Of a stretch of 64,000 bases of DNA, positions 54,234 through 62,370 are shown in pieces (the stretch's first letter is position 1; each line of letters opens with the position of its first letter). The notes beneath the pieces were generated by a model. That model saw only the letters and a list, made by a program, of their open reading frames with translations, had not been told where the DNA came from and did no database searches. A program made the translations under genes and the position numbers. The stretch covers positions 1-64,000 of the forward strand of contig PXBB01000002.1 in assembly GCA_003565735.1 (NCBI GenBank), given 5' to 3'. The stretch comes from Bacteroidales bacterium. GTDB lineage: Bacteria > Bacteroidota > Bacteroidia > Bacteroidales > PXBB01.

Positions 54234-55184
54234 TTAAATAAGCTTGACTCCTAATTTTTCCAACATCTTCAGGTCTTCATCTGGGCTTGTGTTAGAGGTG
54301 GTCAGTAGTTTTTCACCAATAAAAATGGCATTGACGCCTGCAAGAAAACACAAAGCCTGTTCAGCTTCACCCATCTCCCGACGGCCTGCTGCAAGGCTGA
54401 TATTTGTTTTAGGCATTATTATGCGCGTGGTTGCTACCATACGTACCATCTCCATAGCGTCTATAGGTTTTAAGTCGGCGAAAGGCGTACCTTCAACAGG
54501 AACCAGAATATTAAGTGGCACAGTGAATGGTTGTTTTTTCAAAGTAGCCAGTGCATACAACATAGACACTCTGTCTTCAGCACTTTCGCCCATGCCTATT
54601 ATACCTCCTGAACAAATATTAACACCGCTATTAGACAGCTTGTTAAGTGTTTCTATGCGCTCTTTAAAAGTTCTGGATGTTATTACTTTTGGGTAAAAAG
54701 ATTCTGATGTATCAATATTGTGATTGTAAGCTTTGATACCACTTTTATACAAAGCATCGGCTTGTTTTTCATTAACTTTACCCATTGTCAAACACACATC
54801 CATTCCCAAGTCTTTAACGGTCTTAATCATTTCCAGGACGCTTTCAAAAGCTTTCCCTGAGGGCAACTCTTTGTAGGATGCACTTAAACAAACCCTGCTC
54901 AACCCGCTATTCTTGGCTTTTAAAGCTAACTGACGTACCTCTTCCTTTTTTAGCATTTTTGGGGAATCCAAGCCGGTATTGTAAAGTGACGATTGCGCAC
55001 AGTAGGCACAGTTTTCTACGCAGTTACCGGTCTTTACAGATATAAGCCTGCTGGCTTTAACCTCATATGAGTTGTGGTTTTGCCGATGCACTTGAGAAGC
55101 CCTAAACACCAACTCCAGTAAAGGCGTATGGTATATCTCCCTAACTTTTTTTAAGCTTAAAGGTAATGTGGCATTAAATACCAT
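54234..55184 (-). CDS. bioB: Biotin synthase
   Basis: Radical SAM motif 'KTGNCVENCAYCAQSS'; 'GICSGGIIGMGES'-like segment ('NICSGGIIGMGESAEDR'). Start set at MVFNATLPLSLKK (55184). Confidence 0.96.
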   Translation of the reverse strand: MVFNATLPLSLKKVREIYHTPLLELVFRASQVHRQNHNSYEVKASRLISVKTGNCVENCAYCAQSSLYNTGLDSPKMLKKEEVRQLALKAKNSGLSRVCLSASYKELPSGKAFESVLEMIKTVKDLGMDVCLTMGKVNEKQADALYKSGIKAYNHNIDTSESFYPKVITSRTFKERIETLNKLSNSGVNICSGGIIGMGESAEDRVSMLYALATLKKQPFTVPLNILVPVEGTPFADLKPIDAMEMVRMVATTRIIMPKTNISLAAGRREMGEAEQALCFLAGVNAIFIGEKLLTTSNTSPDEDLKMLEKLGVKLI

Positions 55185-55201
55185 GTTTTTTATTTTTTTT
55201 G

Positions 55202-55209
55202 CAAAATTA
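55202..55209 (-). promoter_or_regulatory. -7 box (TAATTTTG) of bioB
   Basis: CAAAATTA on + strand, inside the first codons of the longer ORF call (55214). Confidence 0.5.
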
Positions 55210-55472
55210 CTCATTTTTTTTCAGTAGTACCCGACTAATTTTGTAATACGCTTCGTTTGATACAGGGGCTACCTATATTATGCCCCTATGTACCGGAGGC
55301 AGGCCTTGGGGGAACGCTGTCATTGCTGTTTTATTGAGTTTTTTTTAAAAAGTCCCACCCCTCAAGAATGGCAGGCGTTTGTGGGTAGCAATTTACCGGA
55401 CAGGTAGGTAATGTTCTGCAGAATTCAGGTTTAACAATTGTCTGCCTCAAAGAAGTTGATACTGCCACTTAT

Positions 55473-55505
55473 AAAAAAAAGCCGCCCTTTCAGAGGCGGC
55501 TTTTA
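55473..55505 (-). terminator. Terminator after the 55528-57918 gene
   Basis: Minus strand AAAAGCCGCCTCTGAAAGGGCGGCTTTTTTTT. Confidence 0.85.
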
Positions 55506-55527
55506 TAATTAAGAAATTTTACGCTCC

Positions 55528-57918
55528 TTAGCGAGCCATAATAAACCTTTTGTTTATTTGCCCCTCAGAAGTTTGTAGTTGAATGATATATATACCATAG
55601 CCCATACCTTTAACATCAACGCTGTGTTGCTTACTGTTAATTCTTTCATAAGCTACCATTTGCCCTAAAGCATTGTATATCTTATATGATTCAACAGGTA
55701 GCGTGGCGTTAATATTTAATACATCAGTGGCAGGATTTGGATAGATGCTGATATTATCGCTTAAATTATTTTCATTTATTGAAAGATTTAAACCTATTTC
55801 AACATTATCGAGTCTTAGATAAAACTGATCTGTGCAGTCCCAATGCCTGAAGGCAATATAAATGGTTTGCCCATCGAAAGATGCCAAAGACAGTACAATA
55901 TTTTTATATTCATCATCAGTTAAAGTCTCTGTATGTAATTCATGGGTAAAATCACCTATACTATTACCAGTAGTGGAAACTAATACGGAGTACTTTTCAT
56001 AGGGATAGTCAGCGTCTAGAGCTGAGACCCAGAAAGAAAGATTAAGATTCTCGTCGTTAATATCAAAAGCAGGCGTAATCAGATAGTTATCAGGAGTTAA
56101 AGCGCCGGCACCAAAAACCCAAGAGGCTGACACAGCCAAACCTGTGCCGTAGTATGGTCCCCATGATGGGTCTGATCTATGTTCCCATCCAAAACCATCA
56201 CCATCGGCATCAACAGCAGTCCAGCATAATGGAGGGAAAAGCGATCCTTCGAAATATTCTTGCCATGGATAAGTATCTATCACATCACAAGCGGTATAAA
56301 ATGTGTACGCTTGACTCCAGTTGCTATGCGTAGTATCACATACGGCACGCACATAAAAATCATAAGCCGTGGAAGGGTCTAAACCGGTTAGTTCGTAAGG
56401 CTTATCGGAAGTTGCCGTAATCATCGTTCCGGTACCTTGTGTTAAAGGCGATAGTCCCCATTCAATATCCCATTCGGTAGCACCTGCATTATCTACCCAG
56501 TCTAGCTCGGCAGTGGTAAGCGTAATAGCAGAAGCTGATAAATCCGTTGGAGGGAAGCATGTGCTGGCACAATCAGCTGTAAAAGTGTAAAAAACAACAC
56601 CATCATTAGGAGCCTGATTAAAGCCAAAGCTGTAAATAGTTGCGCCGTAAGGGTCAATAATATCAAGAGCACATTCTTCATCATAATTTCCTGAAATCCA
56701 CGTCAATGAAACTTGCGTACTGTCACACAATAATACAGGTAAACTAAGAAAAGCGCCTGACTCCATCGTAACAGTTTGTACCAATAAGCCATTTTCACGT
56801 ATTTCTATAGCAGCGTCATTCCAGCCATCACCCCAATCATCAGTCATAACAAATTCATATTCGCACAAGGAAGTTGATGGGCAGTTAAGCGTTAGGAATG
56901 ATTTCTTTAAACTGTAAATGCTGGTATCTCCCACTGCACAAAAAGCTCTGACATACACATCATAATGTGTTCCGGGTGTAAGTCCTGTTAAATTAAGAGG
57001 ATTGGAAGTATTAACCACAGGCGTAACCGTTCCGGGAGTAAATCCAGTTGGACCTGCTTCTATGAGCCATTCTGTTGCAGTTCCATTTTCAGTCCACTCC
57101 AAACTTACCGATACATCTTCAATATCATAGACATTAATGTCACTTACAGGTGGGCAGGAAGATGTTGTAGGATCTCCAAAAATATCAAGGGGAAAAAGGT
57201 GGTTTGTAAGGTTATATGCCCCATTTGATTTTTGCAGATTTGCTCCCTGAGCTATTGGAGGCACCCAGGGTCCTGAAGCTTCAGTTCCATCAATAGCGTA
57301 CTCAAGCCAGTAATTGAACCCTTGATTTAAAGTTAGTCCGGGTGTGTTGCAAACAGCAACCATTATGGGTCTTTGAGTATTTGTTGAGTCTGTTCCTCTG
57401 TAACAATTGGTAAATCTGGTACTGGTCATCATGTTGGTTGTTGTATCACCCCAGATAACATTTGCTCCTGGTGAGCCCGGTACGCCGTCCCAAATTTGAA
57501 TACTTACAAAATTTAAAGTGGATGTGGTTGTAGAACCAGTTTGATAAGCATACACTCTTATGGAGTCAATATCCCATGAAGCATCTAAAATAGAAAAGTC
57601 AACAGCAACGCTGAATTCATGAGGAAAAACGGCAATCCCCCAGGTAGAGTTGTCCCATGCCCAGCTAAAATCAGAGCCACCAGGCCCTGAGCCAGGATGT
57701 GTTACAATAGGTGCATTTTCAAAAAGGAGTGTGCCTTTGGTACACGAACTTGGTACTCCTTTTGAAATAGGTGCAGCAGATGATACAAAAGTGGCTCGTT
57801 CCACTGCAGGATCATCTTTTGATGGTTTTGGCTGCATTTGACTTTGTGTGCGCTGCATCTGAGCAACCGCAGCACTAACAAAGAACATTGATAAACAAAT
57901 GAATAATAATTTTCTCAT
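55528..57918 (-). CDS. Secreted protein with fibronectin type III domains, a choice-of-anchor/cleaved-adhesin-like domain and T9SS type A sorting signal
   Basis: Fn3-like 'WTENGTATEWLIEAGPTGFTPGT...LTGLTPGTHYDVYVRAFC'; 'FEGSLFPPLCWTAVDADGDGFGWEHRSDP...DNYLITPAFDI'; C-terminal 'ISIYPNPATDVLNINATL...QINKRFIMAR'. Confidence 0.92.
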   Translation of the reverse strand: MRKLLFICLSMFFVSAAVAQMQRTQSQMQPKPSKDDPAVERATFVSSAAPISKGVPSSCTKGTLLFENAPIVTHPGSGPGGSDFSWAWDNSTWGIAVFPHEFSVAVDFSILDASWDIDSIRVYAYQTGSTTTSTLNFVSIQIWDGVPGSPGANVIWGDTTTNMMTSTRFTNCYRGTDSTNTQRPIMVAVCNTPGLTLNQGFNYWLEYAIDGTEASGPWVPPIAQGANLQKSNGAYNLTNHLFPLDIFGDPTTSSCPPVSDINVYDIEDVSVSLEWTENGTATEWLIEAGPTGFTPGTVTPVVNTSNPLNLTGLTPGTHYDVYVRAFCAVGDTSIYSLKKSFLTLNCPSTSLCEYEFVMTDDWGDGWNDAAIEIRENGLLVQTVTMESGAFLSLPVLLCDSTQVSLTWISGNYDEECALDIIDPYGATIYSFGFNQAPNDGVVFYTFTADCASTCFPPTDLSASAITLTTAELDWVDNAGATEWDIEWGLSPLTQGTGTMITATSDKPYELTGLDPSTAYDFYVRAVCDTTHSNWSQAYTFYTACDVIDTYPWQEYFEGSLFPPLCWTAVDADGDGFGWEHRSDPSWGPYYGTGLAVSASWVFGAGALTPDNYLITPAFDINDENLNLSFWVSALDADYPYEKYSVLVSTTGNSIGDFTHELHTETLTDDEYKNIVLSLASFDGQTIYIAFRHWDCTDQFYLRLDNVEIGLNLSINENNLSDNISIYPNPATDVLNINATLPVESYKIYNALGQMVAYERINSKQHSVDVKGMGYGIYIIQLQTSEGQINKRFIMAR

Positions 57919-58171
57919 AACATTTAGTTTTAGTTAATAAAATAAATTGGTATTGTAAATGCAAAAATAGTCTTTATTTGTAACTAAAAAATTTTTTTTT
58001 AAACATTCTTATTTTCTAACTTTCAAAAGAGTTGTAAAACATAAAACTAAATTAATAAAACAAAACCATACAGAATACATATTTTTGTTAATTTTAGCAA
58101 GTGTTTAATTTTAGTCCTGTGTTTTTTTCTAAAACTGTGAAACATTAGAAGCGGCTTATAACATCTACATT

Positions 58172-58660
58172 ATGGATTTGATTCTGATTATCACTGCTTT
58201 TTTACTTTTTATTGTGGGTATCATTGGGTCAATTGTACCAATTATTCCCGGCCCCCCTTTGAGTTACTTAGGCATGATTGCTTTACATTTTACCCAAAGG
58301 CTTAGTTTCAGCACCGAAATGTTGCTAATATATGCTGTTATAACTATTGTTGTTACCATTCTTGATTACATCATTCCTGTTTATGGGACAAAGAAAATGG
58401 GAGGCAGCAGTTATGGCGTATGGGGTACTTCAATAGGGCTTGTTATCGGCTTGTTATTTTTTCCACCTTTGGGCATCATCGTTGGACCATTTATGGGCGC
58501 TTTAATAGGCGAACTTATTTATGGAAAAACAGCATCCATTGCACTTGTAGCAGCCATAGGTTCATTTCTTGGTTTTCTGTTTGGAACCTTACTGAAACTT
58601 ATCACCAGTCTTATGATAAGCTACCATAGTCTTAAACAGCTTTTTTTTCCGGCATTGTGA
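58172..58660 (+). CDS. DUF456 family membrane protein
   Basis: 'GIIGSIVPIIPGPPLSYLGMIALHFTQ...DYIIPVYGTKKMGGSSYGVWGTSIGLVIGLLFFPPLGIIVGPFMGALIGEL'. Confidence 0.92.
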   Translation: MDLILIITAFLLFIVGIIGSIVPIIPGPPLSYLGMIALHFTQRLSFSTEMLLIYAVITIVVTILDYIIPVYGTKKMGGSSYGVWGTSIGLVIGLLFFPPLGIIVGPFMGALIGELIYGKTASIALVAAIGSFLGFLFGTLLKLITSLMISYHSLKQLFFPAL

Positions 58661-58796
58661 AAGAATATTTTTTTAATTTTTGCCGAAGGTATATATTCAA
58701 CAGAAAAAAATGTTTTACTTTTTAAAGCGCAGATGTGGTTTACAGATAACATATACCCTGAAAAATAAGCAAACAAAAGAAAAATTTTTGACAATA

Positions 58797-58829
58797 CACT
58801 TGCGCTATAATTATAAACTATTAATTTTG
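58797..58829 (+). promoter_or_regulatory. Bacteroidetes-type promoter upstream of the cPGS-like gene
   Basis: TTTG (58797-58800) - 21 nt - TAATTTTG (58822-58829), ~58 nt before ATG 58888. Confidence 0.6.
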
Positions 58830-58887
58830 CAGAAAAATTTAAAAAAAAACCATAAAACAATATTATATTAACTAAAAAAAAAGAGAG

Positions 58888-60240
58888 ATGAAGAAGATAA
58901 ATGTAATTATCATCGGCGCAGCAGGTAGAGATTTTCACAATTTCAACACCTATTACAGAAACAATGAATCGTTCAATGTTGTTGCATTTACAGCAGCCCA
59001 AATTCCTGATATAGATGGCAGAAAATATCCTGCAGAGCTGGCAGGAGAACTTTACCCTGATGGTATTCCTATTTATGCACAAGACGATCTTGAAAAGCTC
59101 ATCAAAGAATTGGATGTTGACACATGCGTATTTTCGTATAGTGATGTATCATATAACGAAGTTATGACACTCAGTGCAATAGTCAATAATGCGGGTGCCA
59201 ATTTCGAGCTTTTAGGGCCTAAGAAAACTCAGGTTGAAAGCTCCAAGCCTGTAATAGCTGTAGGTGCTGTACGCACAGGTTGTGGCAAAAGTCAAACCTC
59301 AAGAAGAGTGATTGAAGTCTTAATGGAAATGGGACTTAAAGTGGTTGCTGTACGTCACCCAATGCCTTATGGCGACTTAGCTGCCCAGAAAGTACAACGC
59401 TTTGCCACTGTGGAAGACCTTAAATTACACAAGTGTACAATTGAAGAAATGGAAGAATATGAACCTCATGTGGTAAGAGGTAATGTCATTTATTCGGGCG
59501 TTGACTATGAAGCTATCTTACGTGAAGCCGAAAAAGAAGCTGACGTAATACTATGGGATGGTGGCAACAATGACTTCTCATTTTACAAGCCTGATCTCAT
59601 GATTACCGTTGTTGACCCTCACAGACCCGGCCATGAGTTGGAATATTATCCTGGCGAAGCCACTTTAAGAATGGCAGATGTGGTAGTTATCAACAAAATT
59701 GATTCTGCCGGCCCCGACAATATTCAACAAGTGAGAAACAATATTGCAAAAGTGAACCCCAACGCTTTAGTGGTTGACGCTGCTTCTCCACTTACAGTAT
59801 CTGACCCTGATTTGATTAAAGGCAAACGCGTATTGGTTGTTGAAGACGGCCCAACCCTCACACACGGACACATGAAATTAGGTGCAGGAACAGTTGCTGC
59901 AACCAAATTTGGTGCCGCCGAACTCGTTGACCCCAGACCTTACGTGGTTGGTAAACTCAAAGAAACCTTCGAAATTTACCCGGGCATTGGAAGCTTACTC
60001 CCTGCTATGGGCTATGGTGACGCACAAATTGCCGACCTCGAAAAATCTATCAATAACACCGACTGCGATAGCGTTGTAATTGCAACTCCTATAGACCTTA
60101 CCAGAGTGGTTAATATCAACAAACCTTATACTAAAGTGGATTACGAACTACAAGAAATAGGCAAGCCTGATCTCGCTGATATCATTTGCGACTTCGTAAA
60201 AAAAATTAAGCTCAAAGACAACTGCTCTTGTTGTTCATAG
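58888..60240 (+). CDS. Cyclic 2,3-diphosphoglycerate synthetase-like P-loop GTPase
   Basis: N-terminal Rossmann-like 'NVIIIGAAGRDFHNFNTYYRNN'; P-loop 'AVGAVRTGCGKSQTSRRVIEVL'; 'VVAVRHPMPYGDLAAQKVQRF'; 'VVINKIDSA'. Confidence 0.87.
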   Translation: MKKINVIIIGAAGRDFHNFNTYYRNNESFNVVAFTAAQIPDIDGRKYPAELAGELYPDGIPIYAQDDLEKLIKELDVDTCVFSYSDVSYNEVMTLSAIVNNAGANFELLGPKKTQVESSKPVIAVGAVRTGCGKSQTSRRVIEVLMEMGLKVVAVRHPMPYGDLAAQKVQRFATVEDLKLHKCTIEEMEEYEPHVVRGNVIYSGVDYEAILREAEKEADVILWDGGNNDFSFYKPDLMITVVDPHRPGHELEYYPGEATLRMADVVVINKIDSAGPDNIQQVRNNIAKVNPNALVVDAASPLTVSDPDLIKGKRVLVVEDGPTLTHGHMKLGAGTVAATKFGAAELVDPRPYVVGKLKETFEIYPGIGSLLPAMGYGDAQIADLEKSINNTDCDSVVIATPIDLTRVVNINKPYTKVDYELQEIGKPDLADIICDFVKKIKLKDNCSCCS

Positions 60241-60248
60241 TTATTTGA

Positions 60249-60280
60249 AAAGCGACTTTTTATAAAAGTCGCTTTTTTTT
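60249..60280 (+). terminator. Terminator between the cPGS-like gene and pyrB
   Basis: AAAAGCGACTTTTTATAAAAGTCGCTTTTTTTT. Confidence 0.85.
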
Positions 60281-60369
60281 GTTTAATCAATATGTTTTGA
60301 ATAATTTTACAACCATAAAATGGCTACGCCATAATAGAATAATAAAAACAAGTAATATAAACACAACAG

Positions 60370-61278
60370 ATGAAAGGAAAAAGCTTAATATCAATTAACG
60401 ATTACTCTAAAGAAGAACAAATAGCCATACTGGATTTAGCTGTTCATTTTGAGTCGAACCCTGTGCAAAATATTCTGGGTTCACATGTCATCTCGACACT
60501 TTTTTTCGAACCTTCAACACGTACACGTTTAAGTTTTGAAAGTGCTGTAAACAGACTGGGTGGGAATGTTATCGGTTTCTCAGACACCTCATCAACAAGC
60601 GTCAAAAAAGGAGAATCTCTTAAAGATACCATTCTTACCGTAAGCAATTACTCTGATCTTATTATCATGCGCAATCCTGTGGAAGGAAGCGCACGCTTTG
60701 CCAGTGAAGTTGCCACAGTACCTATTATCAATGCAGGAGATGGCGCCAATCAACATCCTACCCAAACCCTGCTCGACCTTTACACAATCAGACAAACACA
60801 AAAGACGCTCGACAATTTAGATGTAGCCTTTGTGGGCGACCTTAAATATGGCCGTACAGTACATTCGCTGGTTATTGCGCTATGCAACTACAACACTACT
60901 TTTCACTTAGTGTCTCCGGTCGAACTAAAGCTCCCGAGTGCCGTTAAAATGCATATCAAAAACAAAAACCTCAAATACCACCAATATACAGACATGAACG
61001 ATGTGCTTAAAAAAACAGACATACTGTATATGACACGTATTCAAAAAGAACGCTTTTCGGACCAACTGGAATATGAAAGGGTAAAAAATCTTTACATTCT
61101 TAAAAAGAAAATGCTTCACGAAGTCAAAGACAATATGAAGATTTTACATCCTCTTCCAAGGGTCAACGAAATAGATATAGATGTTGATGATGCGCCTCAG
61201 GCACATTATTTTCAGCAAGCACTTAATGGTGTTTACGTACGTCAGGCATTAATAACTTCAATTTTAGGTATAAAATGA
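60370..61278 (+). CDS. pyrB: Aspartate carbamoyltransferase catalytic subunit
   Basis: 'STLFFEPSTRTRLSFESAVNRLGGNVIGFSD...NAGDGANQHPTQTLLDLYTI...HPLPRVNEID'. Confidence 0.98.
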   Translation: MKGKSLISINDYSKEEQIAILDLAVHFESNPVQNILGSHVISTLFFEPSTRTRLSFESAVNRLGGNVIGFSDTSSTSVKKGESLKDTILTVSNYSDLIIMRNPVEGSARFASEVATVPIINAGDGANQHPTQTLLDLYTIRQTQKTLDNLDVAFVGDLKYGRTVHSLVIALCNYNTTFHLVSPVELKLPSAVKMHIKNKNLKYHQYTDMNDVLKKTDILYMTRIQKERFSDQLEYERVKNLYILKKKMLHEVKDNMKILHPLPRVNEIDIDVDDAPQAHYFQQALNGVYVRQALITSILGIK

Positions 61279-61733
61279 TGGTAAAAGAATTAAAAGTATC
61301 AGCTATAGAAAATGGAACGGTGATAGATCACATTCCTTCAAGAAATGTTTTTCAAGTTATCAAAATATTAAACCTGGAACATTTTGACAATCAGTTACTC
61401 TTTGGTACTAACCTTGAAAGTAAAAAGTATGGCACCAAAGGTATTATAAAAGTTAAAAACCGCTACTTTGAAAAAGATGAAATTAACAAAATAGCTCTGG
61501 CTGCACCTCAAGCCAGCCTTATCGTGATTAAAGACTTTAAAGTAGTGGAAAAGTATATCGTAGAAATTCCCGATGATATTACTGGTATTGTCAAATGTTT
61601 TAACCCTAACTGTGTTACTAATATTGAGCATGGCGTTGTAACCCGTTTTAAGGTTATCTCCAAAGATGAAGTGAAATTACACTGCCACTACTGTGAAAAA
61701 AATACCGTAAAAAGTAATATCGTATTTTTATAG
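61275..61733 (+). CDS. pyrI: Aspartate carbamoyltransferase regulatory subunit
   Basis: 'LKVSAIENGTVIDHIPSRNVFQVIKIL...CFNPNCVTNIEHGVVTRFKVISKDEVKLHCHYCEK' zinc site; overlaps the pyrB stop. Confidence 0.98.
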   Translation: MMVKELKVSAIENGTVIDHIPSRNVFQVIKILNLEHFDNQLLFGTNLESKKYGTKGIIKVKNRYFEKDEINKIALAAPQASLIVIKDFKVVEKYIVEIPDDITGIVKCFNPNCVTNIEHGVVTRFKVISKDEVKLHCHYCEKNTVKSNIVFL

Positions 61734-61800
61734 ACTTTTCACCAGCCTGCACCAAGCCCTGATTACATATTACATAAAAGCGGGTTGAAGTACTTGGTTG

Positions 61801-62358
61801 TCAGTAGCTTTTTGGATACCTGTCGTCAAAATATATCCAAAACAAATGTCTGTACCCTCTCAGCTCTCCGGCTGTGTCGAAGTCTGTCAGCATTAAAGCC
61901 ATACCCAAAACATTTTTCTTAATGCTAAGCGTAGCCGGGTTTATATGCCATTCCTCCAGAAACCTGATGCGTTCTATATCATTAACTCTAAGTCTTTCAT
62001 TAATAACGACTACCGAGTCCTCGTAAGGGGGCAACATGCTGGGCATTATCAGCGTATCGTTACGAACGCCAATAGCCTGAACCTCTTCGGGGGTCATGGG
62101 CTGGTCGAAATAGTTGTATGCCTGCACCTTGCCTTCATAAGCTTTATTCAAAATCATAGCTATCAACTGTTCGCGCCTTTGGCCTTCAATATTCTGCACC
62201 CACCAATCCATATCAGGGTCAGGTGTCTTTATGGTCACATCATATTGAATACGTTCGGTAACAACATCAAGGTCTTCTTTTTTATAAGTGTCGCTGCTGC
62301 ATGATGCCAAGAAAAAAGTAAAGCCTAAAAATAAAATAATAGCTGATTGTTTTAACAT
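61801..62358 (-). CDS. Lipoprotein with GldN/PorN-like sequence features
   Basis: Lipobox 'LASCSSD'; 'VVINERLRVNDIERIRFLEEWHINPATLSIKKNVLGMALM...RGYRHLFWIYFDDRYPKSY'. Confidence 0.6.
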   Translation of the reverse strand: MLKQSAIILFLGFTFFLASCSSDTYKKEDLDVVTERIQYDVTIKTPDPDMDWWVQNIEGQRREQLIAMILNKAYEGKVQAYNYFDQPMTPEEVQAIGVRNDTLIMPSMLPPYEDSVVVINERLRVNDIERIRFLEEWHINPATLSIKKNVLGMALMLTDFDTAGELRGYRHLFWIYFDDRYPKSY

Positions 62359-62370
62359 GGGTCAAATATT

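Noticed and set aside
55250-55470. GC-richer intergenic stretch between bioB and the Fn3/T9SS gene, considered as a pseudogene or ncRNA
   Set aside because: No readable family in six frames and no strong structured element apart from the downstream terminator.
58621-59082. 153 aa minus-strand ORF overlapping the cPGS leader and start
   Set aside because: Overlaps a strong promoter and the N-terminus of a conserved GTPase; no family features.
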